DNA from: an uncultured Lachnospiraceae bacterium
GTDB lineage: Bacteria > Bacillota > Clostridia > Lachnospirales > Lachnospiraceae
Reading direction: 5' to 3'
NCBI GenBank assembly: GCA_910584695.1
Contig: CAJUBR010000076.1
Span: 1 to 12,973, forward strand
Length of the DNA stretch: 12,973 nucleotides
Shown one piece after another: positions 1 through 5,462 of this stretch. The translations under genes were made by a program, and so were the position numbers. Position 1 is the first letter of the stretch. Every line of letters starts with the position of its first letter. The notes below the pieces were generated by a model. It was given only the letters and a program-made list of their open reading frames with translations, did no database searches and was not told where the DNA came from.

Positions 1-2
1 AT

Positions 3-257
3 ATGACTGCAATCAGTATTACACAGGCAAGAAGCAACTTGTATAAGCTTGTAGCGGATGTAAATGCCAGTTCCCAGCCTGTCACTATAACCAATAACCG
101 GGGAAAAAACGGTGTTCTCATATCGGAGGATGACTGGAATGCGATTCAGGAAACGCTGTACTTAAATTCCATACCGGGGATGACAGAAAGTATTTTGGAA
201 GCAGGGCAGGAGCCGGTTTCAGAAGGAACCGTTTATGACCCGGAAGAGGAATGGTAA
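3..257 (+). CDS. YefM/RelB-type (Phd/YefM family) antitoxin
   Basis: This 84-residue protein looks like the antitoxin of a YefM-YoeB type II toxin-antitoxin pair. In that family the antitoxin's N-terminal domain binds the operator, and its C-terminal tail wraps the toxin and blocks its mRNA-cleaving activity. The N-terminus (ITQARSNLYKL, residues 6-16) and the stretch PVTITNNRGKNGVLISEDDW (26-45) match the usual Phd/YefM layout of an ITxxxAR helix followed by a beta hairpin and 'VLIS.DDW'. The acidic C-terminal tail (DPEEEW) fits a disordered toxin-binding segment. The ATG lies two bases inside the window, so its ribosome binding site cannot be seen, but the length and N-terminus suggest the gene is whole. 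Its stop abuts the ATG of the toxin reading frame, as is typical for a coupled pair. The toxin partner is broken, so this may now be an orphan antitoxin. Confidence 0.85.
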   Translation: MTAISITQARSNLYKLVADVNASSQPVTITNNRGKNGVLISEDDWNAIQETLYLNSIPGMTESILEAGQEPVSEGTVYDPEEEW

Positions 258-554
258 ATGTATCTGATAAGATTTAGTAAACAGGCAGATAAGGATAAAA
301 AGCGATTAAAGGGAGCAGGACTGGATAAGAAAGCAAAGGAACTGCTGAATATCATAGCGGGGAATCCGTTCCAGAATCCGCCGCCATATGAAGGGCTGGT
401 TGGCAATCTAAGCGGTTATTATTCCAGAAGAATCAACCTGTAGCACAGGCTGGTATATCATGTGATTTCGTAAAAGGTAATATATAATGACGTGGAATAT
501 GAGGGAACAGTCAAGGTTGACTGAATGTGGTCACATTATGAGAAAATGAAATAG
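258..554 (+). pseudogene. YoeB-type toxin (Txe/YoeB family), inactivated by three in-frame stops
   Basis: Read in one uninterrupted frame from 258, this is a 98-codon YoeB-like endoribonuclease toxin containing three internal stops: TAG at 441-443, TAA at 471-473 and TGA at 522-524. The intact first 61 residues carry family features including YEGLVGNLSGYYSRRIN (44-60). After the first stop the same frame continues HRLVYHVIS, and after the later stops it ends MWSHYEKMK with a TAG at 552. E. coli YoeB uses Glu46, Arg65 and His83 for catalysis. The equivalents here are Glu45, Arg64 (in HRLVY) and His93 (in WSHY), so the first stop removes two of the three. No indel is needed: family context suggests CAG at 441 and probably CGA at 522, and CAA is possible at 471, so every stop could be a C-to-T transition. 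An active shortened product is unlikely. The family call is firm; the ancestral codons are inferred. Confidence 0.85.
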
Positions 555-567
555 TTTATATGAAAGA

Positions 568-602
568 GGACAGTGTCAAACCAATCTGACATTGTCCTTT
601 TT
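568..602. terminator. Hairpin terminator between convergent genes
   Basis: GGACAGTGTCA at 568-578 pairs with TGACATTGTCC at 587-597. This gives an 11-bp stem with one G-U pair and an 8-nt loop, followed by TTTTT. It has intrinsic-terminator form for the plus-strand toxin-antitoxin unit. It also sits directly past the stop of the minus-strand gene at 601-810, where the run of T is weaker, so it may work in both directions. Confidence 0.75.
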
Positions 603-810
603 ATATATCTTCCGGTTTCACATATTCAGGGATTTCGGATACGGAACAATCCAGTACCGTACATAAGACATCCAGTGTCTTTGTGGTGATGGCTTCATTG
701 TGTTTCATTCTGTGGAGCGTATTTGCAGGGATGCCATGCTTAAATATTAGGGCATATTCTGTTATGTTCTTTTTGTAAAGTGTTTCGTAAAAGGGATTGT
801 AGGAAATCAT
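601..810 (-). CDS. Small Xre/Cro-CI-type helix-turn-helix protein
   Basis: This 69-residue protein is essentially one helix-turn-helix domain of the compact Cro/CI type (HTH_26-like). Residues around ITEYALIFKHGIPANTLHRM (16-35) have the helix, turn and recognition helix pattern, and KTLDVLCTVLDCSVSEI (44-60) matches the usual final 'LC.iLDC...DI' helix. It should bind DNA as a small repressor; its target is unknown. The start is supported by AAGGAG about 7 bases upstream on the minus strand. It converges on the broken toxin gene, with the terminator hairpin between them. No partner gene (phage, restriction or toxin) is next to it, so it may be a leftover of a mobile or defence element. The family call is good; a physiological role cannot be read from the sequence. 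Confidence 0.8.
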   Translation of the reverse strand: MISYNPFYETLYKKNITEYALIFKHGIPANTLHRMKHNEAITTKTLDVLCTVLDCSVSEIPEYVKPEDI

Positions 811-857
811 GGCATTACTCCTTTTTAATTTAATAAGAAAATATCATACTTTACAAT

Positions 858-886
858 TTGACTATGCCTAATATATTGAGTGTAAT
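858..886 (+). promoter_or_regulatory. Possible sigma-A promoter upstream of a short leader and ORF
   Basis: TTGACT at 858-863 and TGTAAT at 881-886 are separated by exactly 17 bp. A start near 893 would give a leader of about 155 nt containing the hairpins at 929-968, ending at the small ORF at 1048. The -10 hexamer is imperfect and nothing else proves activity. Confidence 0.4.
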
Positions 887-928
887 AGCGGAGGAAGGAT
901 TTATTTTGGTGCAATCAAGATAGTAACA

Positions 929-968
929 GTATCACGTCTGCTTTGCAGGCATTGATACGGATAATGCC
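929..968 (+). promoter_or_regulatory. Two mutually exclusive hairpins in a putative leader
   Basis: Hairpin A is GTATCA (929-934) plus GTCTGC (936-941), a TTT loop, GCAGGC (945-950) and TGATAC (953-958): 12 bp with one G-U pair and a small internal loop. Hairpin B pairs GGCATT (948-953) with AATGCC (963-968) around a 9-nt loop. Both use bases 948-953, so they cannot form together. The layout is reminiscent of a cis-regulatory leader, but no known riboswitch class was recognised and it may be chance. Confidence 0.35.
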
Positions 969-1047
969 ACGATTTAAAGTATACGAGGCAGTTCAGGCAG
1001 TCAAATCTATTTTACAAAACCAGTTACATGAAAAAAGGAGAGAAAAC

Positions 1048-1173
1048 ATGACATATGAACAGGCAGTAGAATTAGCAAAGAGAAACGAGGACGGAGATGC
1101 TTTTGAATATCAGATAGAGGATGATAATATTAGAAACCAGCCGGAATTAATAATATCATCTGGACATCTTTAG
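1048..1173 (+). pseudogene. Short ORF resembling a decayed ECF sigma factor
   Basis: This 41-codon ORF has a good ribosome binding site (AAAGGAG about 8 bases upstream), so I prefer this ATG to the in-frame one at 943, which lies inside a hairpin. The N-terminus MTYEQAVELAKRNEDGDAFE resembles the opening helix of ECF sigma factors, which often start 'MT.E.AI.LAK.GD..AF..LY'. The following IEDDNIRNQPEL resembles the acidic linker between sigma regions 2 and 4. The whole DNA-melting and -35-binding parts are missing. If the resemblance is real, this is an internally deleted and truncated remnant. It could equally be an unrelated small protein, since recognition rests on short motifs. It is followed by about 130 bp with no supported gene before the promoter at 1307. 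Confidence 0.3.
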
Positions 1174-1306
1174 CATTTTAAAAATGGTTGCCATTTTCTA
1201 TTACAACAGTAATCTTGGTAACAAAGGATTTGATAGATGTATGAATAAGAGTGATTCCTACAAATTCATCATACCAGCCATCATTACAAATTTTCGAAAG
1301 CGTCTC

Positions 1307-1335
1307 TTGACATCCTTTTTTCTTTTTGTTATATT
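1307..1335 (+). promoter_or_regulatory. Sigma-A promoter of the PadR operon
   Basis: TTGACA (1307-1312), a 17-bp spacer and TATATT (1330-1335) form a near-perfect vegetative promoter, with a start expected near 1342. It sits about 72 bp before the PadR start codon. Confidence 0.85.
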
Positions 1336-1341
1336 AATACT

Positions 1342-1379
1342 ACGACAGACATAGCACGACAGACGTATCAACGACTGTC
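1342..1379 (+). repeat. Three phased ACGAC repeats, candidate PadR operator
   Basis: ACGACAGAC occurs at 1342-1350 and again at 1356-1364, and a diverged copy ACGACTGTC lies at 1371-1379. The starts are 14 and 15 bp apart. GACAG at 1359-1363 and CTGTC at 1375-1379 also form an inverted pair. The array begins at the predicted transcription start, so a bound repressor would block initiation or escape. PadR proteins commonly repress their own operon; that this array is the binding site is inferred from position only. Confidence 0.5.
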
Positions 1380-1413
1380 AAAGTAAAATAGCAAATGAAA
1401 GAAAGGAGTTTAC

Positions 1414-1770
1414 ATGATAACGATTAGCAGTGATGTAATTCGCGGATACAATGATACCATCATACTATATCTGCTTTTGGATAACCCATCTTACGGCTAT
1501 GAAATATCCAAGCAGATTAAGAGCCTTTCCGCAGAGAAATACATTATTAAGGAGACAACACTCTATTCTGCATTTAACCGGATGGAAAAGAATGGTTATA
1601 TTGAATCTTTTCAGAATGGAGAAATGACAGGTGGAAAACGCCGGACATATTACCGAATTACCGATGCTGGACGTCGGTATTATAGGGAAAAATGTGAGGA
1701 ATGGGTTCTCACGAAGGAAGTGGTGGAGAAGTTTATTATGAAGGGAGAAAATAACAATGGAAACGCTTAG
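1414..1770 (+). CDS. PadR-family transcriptional regulator
   Basis: This 118-residue PadR-type winged-helix protein should be a cytoplasmic dimeric repressor. The winged helix runs from about residue 14 (TIILYLLLDNPSYGYEISKQ, 14-33) through the recognition helix ETTLYSAFNRMEKNGYI (47-63) to the wing GGKRRTYYRITDAGRRYY (73-90). The 'SYGYEI', 'LY.A..RME..GYI' and 'RR.YY.IT..G' motifs are diagnostic. A C-terminal helix (about 91-112) is the likely dimerisation segment. AAAGGAG lies about 7 bases before the ATG. The gene overlaps the next one by 14 bp, so the two are translationally coupled. PadR genes are frequently followed by a HAAS/DUF1700-type membrane protein and a DUF4097-type protein, as here, and probably repress the operon until an envelope signal is sensed. 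The signal is unknown. Confidence 0.93.
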   Translation: MITISSDVIRGYNDTIILYLLLDNPSYGYEISKQIKSLSAEKYIIKETTLYSAFNRMEKNGYIESFQNGEMTGGKRRTYYRITDAGRRYYREKCEEWVLTKEVVEKFIMKGENNNGNA

Positions 1771-2752
1771 AAATTATCTGGAAAATATGTTTTTGAATCT
1801 GCCCAATACTCCGGAGGTACGCAGGGCAAAGAATGAACTGTTGCAAATGATGGAAGACAAATACACGGAACTGAAAGAAGAAGGAAGGGCTGAAAATGAG
1901 GTCATTGGCATTGTTATTTCCGAGTTTGGAAATCTTGATGAATTAGCTGAGGAATTGGGTATTAAAACTTATGTAGAGGAAGAGGTTGCACCAGGTCAGA
2001 TGCTTTCGTTAGAAGAGGCAAAGGATTTTTTAAAGGACACGGTTAAGAGAAGCTATCTGGTTGCAGTAGGCGTTATGTTGTGCATTCTTTCTCCGGTTCC
2101 CGTTATATTTTTAGATGCATTCGTTAATGGGAAATCCGACTTTGCATGTGCAAAAACCGATATGGTGGGGGCTCTTTTTATGTTCCTGTTGATTGCAATT
2201 GGTGTAGCATTTTTTATCTTTGCAGGCACTATGAAACAAAAATGGCAGCAGATTAAGCATAATACAGTGGGGATTGATTTCAATGTCACGGATTATACGA
2301 AGAAACAGTTTGAAAGTGTCAGGGGAAGTCATGCTTTGTGTTTAAGTCTTGGCTGTATGCTCTGTATTTTAAGCTTTATTCCGGCAGTTATTATTGACAC
2401 AATGTTTCCGACGGATTTTTGGTATGAATGCTCCGGTGCATTTTTATTTATTCTGGTGGCAGTGGGGGTATATCTGATTGTATTCACCAGTAACCGTAAT
2501 AAGGGATATCAGGCTTTGTTCGCATTGAATGCCAGAGGAACAATGGGAAATACTTATGTGCCGGAAAGTGCGAAGGAGGTAGAATATACGAATAAAACCG
2601 TTGGGAGTGTTATGAATGTATATTGGCAGACTGTTACCTGTATCTATCTGTGTGTGAGCTTCCTGACTTTTGATTGGGGGATTACATGGGTCATCTGGCC
2701 CGTTGCGGCGGTGATTCAATCGATTTTAAAGACGAATTTTCAAAAATTGTAG
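1757..2752 (+). CDS. HAAS/permease-prefix-type membrane protein with duplicated helix pair
   Basis: This 331-residue protein has a soluble helical N-terminal domain (about 1-70) of the HAAS (DUF1700)/permease-prefix type, visible in 'RRAKNELLQMMEDKYTEL' (22-39) and 'ISEFGNLDELAEELG' (54-68). Six likely membrane segments follow at about 100-122, 136-158, 193-215, 226-245, 287-303 and 307-325. Helices 1-2 and 3-4 are clear copies: MLCILSPVPVIFLD (107-120) matches MLCILSFIPAVIID (201-214), and GALFMFLLIAIGV (138-150) matches GAFLFILVAVGV (227-238), an offset of about 90 residues. The start overlaps PadR by 14 bp and has AAGGGAG upstream. In known families the HAAS domain is tied to PadR regulators, so this is probably the membrane sensor or partner of the system. 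No transport or enzyme motif was seen, so the biochemical role is unknown. Confidence 0.82.
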   Translation: METLRNYLENMFLNLPNTPEVRRAKNELLQMMEDKYTELKEEGRAENEVIGIVISEFGNLDELAEELGIKTYVEEEVAPGQMLSLEEAKDFLKDTVKRSYLVAVGVMLCILSPVPVIFLDAFVNGKSDFACAKTDMVGALFMFLLIAIGVAFFIFAGTMKQKWQQIKHNTVGIDFNVTDYTKKQFESVRGSHALCLSLGCMLCILSFIPAVIIDTMFPTDFWYECSGAFLFILVAVGVYLIVFTSNRNKGYQALFALNARGTMGNTYVPESAKEVEYTNKTVGSVMNVYWQTVTCIYLCVSFLTFDWGITWVIWPVAAVIQSILKTNFQKL

Positions 2753-2763
2753 GAGGAGTTATC

Positions 2764-3537
2764 ATGAAAAAAAATATATATTTGACTGTTATCTGGATTG
2801 TTACAATTTTTTGCATTATTGGTGGAAGTTGTTATCACATCATGGGATGGGGAGAACGTTTTTGGGAATATTTCGGGCTGGGTTCCTCGTTAAGAGGTAA
2901 AACTTATACGTATAATGATACCTTAGATGTATTTGATTCTATTTCCTTAGATATTGATATATCTGAAGTAAATATTGTAACCGGTGACAAATATGCTTTG
3001 TCTTATGAATGTACGAAAAACCTGGTGCCAGATTTTAAGGTTAAGGATGGGACGCTTTCCCTTATTCAAAATTCTAAAAATCCGCATTATCCAAGGCGAA
3101 ATGGGAACGATAACTGCATCATTACTATTACTGTGCCAAAAGAGGCGAAACTTTCCCGTATTTCTGGTGGCTGTGATATTGGAGATGTAGAGTTTGACGG
3201 ATTAATGGTTGATGAGATTGATATAGAATGTGATCTGGGTGAGGCTGTTATTTCGGATGTAACAGCTTCCTCCATTACCTGTGATTGTAATCTTGGGAAT
3301 TGTGAGATTACAGAATGTAGTTTTGATAATCTGACTGTTAATAATGATATGGGGAATATAGAAGTAGTCAGTAAGAATTCACTGAATGATTATATAATGG
3401 ATTTATCTGTATCTATGGGTGGTATTGAAGTCAATGGAGAGGACTACGGTACACATTATAAACAAAAGGGCGATCAAGATAAAAATATCAAACTTACCAA
3501 TAGCATGGGAAGTATTAGTGTTGAGGCTGAAGATTAG
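2764..3537 (+). CDS. Membrane-anchored DUF4097-type beta-repeat protein
   Basis: This 257-residue protein has one N-terminal membrane segment (about 4-24), after which the rest is probably extracytoplasmic. The body is a beta-strand repeat of the DUF4097 (DUF4098-like) type. A recurring unit with a central Gly spaced roughly 20-25 residues apart is visible as CDIGDVEF, CDLGEAVI, CNLGNCEI, NDMGNIEV, SMGGIEV and SMGSISV, consistent with a stacked solenoid. The start at 2764 is chosen because AGGAGGAG begins at 2751, overlapping the previous gene's stop, and because it gives a proper signal/anchor. An in-frame ATG at 2674 would lie inside the upstream gene. It closes the PadR operon. Family members are common in envelope-stress operons of Firmicutes, but their function is not established. 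Several cysteines occur in the repeat region (residues 165-190), unusual for an exported protein of this type. Confidence 0.85.
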   Translation: MKKNIYLTVIWIVTIFCIIGGSCYHIMGWGERFWEYFGLGSSLRGKTYTYNDTLDVFDSISLDIDISEVNIVTGDKYALSYECTKNLVPDFKVKDGTLSLIQNSKNPHYPRRNGNDNCIITITVPKEAKLSRISGGCDIGDVEFDGLMVDEIDIECDLGEAVISDVTASSITCDCNLGNCEITECSFDNLTVNNDMGNIEVVSKNSLNDYIMDLSVSMGGIEVNGEDYGTHYKQKGDQDKNIKLTNSMGSISVEAED

Positions 3538-3570
3538 ATAATAAGAAACTTGATGGTATCTAAAAAGTAT

Positions 3571-3599
3571 TTGACAAATTCAAATTAAGGGCATATACT
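3571..3599 (+). promoter_or_regulatory. Sigma-A promoter of the trp operon
   Basis: TTGACA (3571-3576), a 17-bp spacer and TATACT (3594-3599) form a consensus promoter with a start near 3606. It drives the T-box leader and the trp genes and begins only 33 bp after the preceding operon. I see no terminator in that gap, so read-through from the PadR operon is possible. Confidence 0.88.
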
Positions 3600-3602
3600 A
3601 TT

Positions 3603-3656
3603 ATCAGTTGGAAGAAAAACTGGTGTATACCAGTCATATTGTAATACAAAACTGAT
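3603..3656 (+). promoter_or_regulatory. Palindrome and extra hairpin between trp promoter and T-box
   Basis: ACTGGT (3619-3624) and ACCAGT (3629-3634) are perfect inverted arms around GTAT. They are nested in ATCAGTT (3603-3609) and AACTGAT (3650-3656), also a perfect inverted pair. A smaller TTGT/ACAA hairpin lies at 3639-3649. The ACTGGT palindrome is just downstream of the expected start, so it could be a DNA operator for a repressor or simply a 5' protective RNA hairpin before T-box Stem I. The outer pair is only partly transcribed if the start is near 3606. Confidence 0.55.
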
Positions 3657-3912
3657 GAGTAAGAGAAGTAGGCTATGGTAAAGCTTTACAGAGAGCTGTG
3701 GAGGTGAGATACAGTAGGTGGTCGATAGTTGAATGGACTTACGAGGGTGGCTTGAAATGATGATCAGAGTAGATGCCAACGGGAACCCGTCCGTTATCAA
3801 TGGGGTGCATATGATAGTATGTAGGATGAGTGGATGCTTTGCATCAATTTGGGTGGTACCGCAGAAGTATATTATGGCTTTTGTCCCTATAGGGGATGGA
3901 GGCCATTTTTTT
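3657..3912 (+). promoter_or_regulatory. Tryptophan T-box riboswitch leader
   Basis: This is a tRNA-Trp-responsive T-box that controls read-through into trpE. The base of Stem I is GTAAG (3659-3663) paired with CTTAC (3738-3742). The specifier loop has AGTA at 3667-3670 on the 5' side, and on the 3' side GAA-TGG-AC, which places the Trp codon TGG at 3734-3736. AGAGAGCTG followed by GGTG is the conserved Stem I apical region. ACGGG-AAC-CCGT forms a Stem III-like hairpin near 3779-3789. The T-box core GGGTGGTACCGC is at 3851-3862. In the antiterminator, GGG (3851-3853) can pair with CCC (3885-3887) and GCAGAA with TTTTGT, leaving TGGTACC as the tRNA-binding bulge. The same CCC is in the terminator stem, so the two structures exclude each other. 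Uncharged tRNA-Trp should favour transcription of the operon. Confidence 0.93.
3874..3912 (+). terminator. T-box regulated intrinsic terminator
   Basis: The 5' arm starting ATGGC at 3874 and ending CCC at 3887 pairs over 14 bp (with several G-U pairs) with GGG...GGCCAT ending at 3906. A short loop joins the arms and a run of seven T follows (3906-3912). It is the default-off element of the leader. Confidence 0.9.
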
Positions 3913-4004
3913 ATGCAAAAAGGCAGGGAGAAAACGGATCGTGCTGGTACAGGTATATCCGGTTAAAAAGTTCCGCTAATAAATAAAGAAAGGAAGGTAA
4001 GAAT

Positions 4005-5462
4005 ATGTTCCCAAGCTATGAAGAAGCAAAGAAGTATGAAAAAGAATATAATATGATTCCGGTCTGTAAGGAAATTTATGCAGACGTTGTAACACCAATC
4101 ACATTATTAAGAAGATTAAAAGAGATTGACAGCAGATATTATCTGTTAGAAAGTGTGGAAGGTGGAAGACAGTGGGGACGGTATTCCTTTCTTGGCGTAA
4201 ATCCTCTGCTGCAGATTAGTTGTAAAAATGGAAGAGTGACAATGAAAAGTGGAGTGATGGTGACGACAGAGGAAAAAGATGCGATGCTGGCATTGAGGGA
4301 ATTGTTAAAACAGTACTGCTCTCCTTCGATTGACGGAATGCCGAGTTTTACCGGTGGTCTGGTAGGATATTTTTCCTATGAAATGATTGGATATGCGGAA
4401 CCAAAGCTTCATTTAAAACAGAGTGAGTTTGATGATTATAATTTAATGCTGTTTGATAAGGTGATTGCTTATGATCATTTAAAGCAGAAAATCAGTGTGA
4501 TTGCGAACTACAAGAGTGAGAATGGTGAAAAGGGATACAGGGCAGCACTATTAGAGATTGATAAAATAATAAGTCTGATTCATGATGAGACGCCGCTGAA
4601 AGAGGAAAAAGCAGATAAAAATGTGGAATTTACCTGTAACCTATCAAAAAAAGAGTACTGCGATATGGTAGAGAGAACAAAGCATTATATCAGGGAGGGG
4701 GATATTTTTCAGGGCGTTATTTCGAGAAGATTTGAAACAGATTATCAGGGAAGTTTAATCAATACTTACCGGGTACTTCGAACCACGAATCCTTCACCAT
4801 ATATGTATTTTATCGGTTGTGATGATTTGGAAATAGCAGGTGCTTCCCCGGAGACGATGGTAAAACTGGTAAACAAAAAATTGACAACCTTTCCGGTGGC
4901 AGGAACAAGGAAGAGGGGGGAAACCAAGGAAATTGACAGAGCATTAGAAGAAGAACTTCTTGCAGATGAGAAGGAGTGCTCCGAGCATAATATGCTGGTA
5001 GATCTTGCCAGAAATGATATTGGGCGGATTGCGGAATTTGGTACGGTAGAGGTAGAAGAATATATGAAGATACATCGCTTTTCCAAGGTCATGCATATTG
5101 CATCTACCGTTGTGGGAAGGATTCGTGAGGATAAAGATAGCTGTGATACGATTACTGCACTGCTTCCTGCAGGCACTTTGTCGGGGGCACCTAAATTCAG
5201 GGCATGTGAGATTATAGATGAATTGGAACCGGTGGCAAGGGGCGTGTATGGAGGAGCAATTGGTTATCTTGACTTTTCGGGGAATCTGGATGTATGCATT
5301 GCAATCCGTACTGCAGTAAAGAAAAATAATAAGGTATATGTGCAGGCGGGAGCCGGAATTGTAGCAGACAGTGTGCCGGAAAGCGAATATATGGAATGTG
5401 CAAATAAAGCAGGTGCAGTTATGGAAGCAGTTAGAAAAGCATCGGAGGTGAATGGATCATGA
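4005..5462 (+). CDS. trpE: Anthranilate synthase component I
   Basis: TrpE (485 residues) converts chorismate to anthranilate using ammonia supplied by TrpG. It is cytoplasmic and the committed step of tryptophan synthesis. The N-terminal regulatory domain carries LLES at 47-50 followed by RYSF, the pocket where tryptophan binds for feedback inhibition, so the enzyme is probably inhibited by its product. The chorismate-binding domain shows PVAGTRKRG (297-305), DEKECSEHNMLVDLARND (about 321-338), LLPAGTLSGAPK (386-397) and the late YVQAGAGIVADS. These separate TrpE from PabB in style, though the family resemblance is close. AGGAAGG precedes the ATG. The gene is first after the T-box terminator and its stop overlaps trpG by 4 bp (ATGA), implying coupled translation of the two subunits. 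Length is usual for the family. Confidence 0.96.
   Translation: MFPSYEEAKKYEKEYNMIPVCKEIYADVVTPITLLRRLKEIDSRYYLLESVEGGRQWGRYSFLGVNPLLQISCKNGRVTMKSGVMVTTEEKDAMLALRELLKQYCSPSIDGMPSFTGGLVGYFSYEMIGYAEPKLHLKQSEFDDYNLMLFDKVIAYDHLKQKISVIANYKSENGEKGYRAALLEIDKIISLIHDETPLKEEKADKNVEFTCNLSKKEYCDMVERTKHYIREGDIFQGVISRRFETDYQGSLINTYRVLRTTNPSPYMYFIGCDDLEIAGASPETMVKLVNKKLTTFPVAGTRKRGETKEIDRALEEELLADEKECSEHNMLVDLARNDIGRIAEFGTVEVEEYMKIHRFSKVMHIASTVVGRIREDKDSCDTITALLPAGTLSGAPKFRACEIIDELEPVARGVYGGAIGYLDFSGNLDVCIAIRTAVKKNNKVYVQAGAGIVADSVPESEYMECANKAGAVMEAVRKASEVNGS

Noticed and set aside
909..938. A frame reading IKIVTVSR, reminiscent of the start of cytidylate kinase-like proteins
   Set aside because: Only a few residues match before the frame loses similarity and stops; too short to support even a fragment.
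943..1047. N-terminal extension of the small ORF at 1048
   Set aside because: It begins inside a hairpin without a ribosome binding site, while the ATG at 1048 has a good one; the extension has no recognisable motif.
1178..1327. Minus-strand open frame of about 50 codons ending at 1178
   Set aside because: No start codon in frame with a ribosome binding site, no family recognised, and it runs into the PadR promoter.
2821..2835. Possible lipoprotein box (GGSC) in the DUF4097-type protein
   Set aside because: The -3 position is Gly where an aliphatic residue is expected; a plain N-terminal anchor fits better.
3733..3966. 77-codon open frame over the trp leader
   Set aside because: It overlaps T-box elements and the terminator and has no protein signature.
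3913..3966. 17-codon possible leader peptide between the T-box terminator and trpE
   Set aside because: No ribosome binding site and no Trp codons; regulation is already explained by the T-box.
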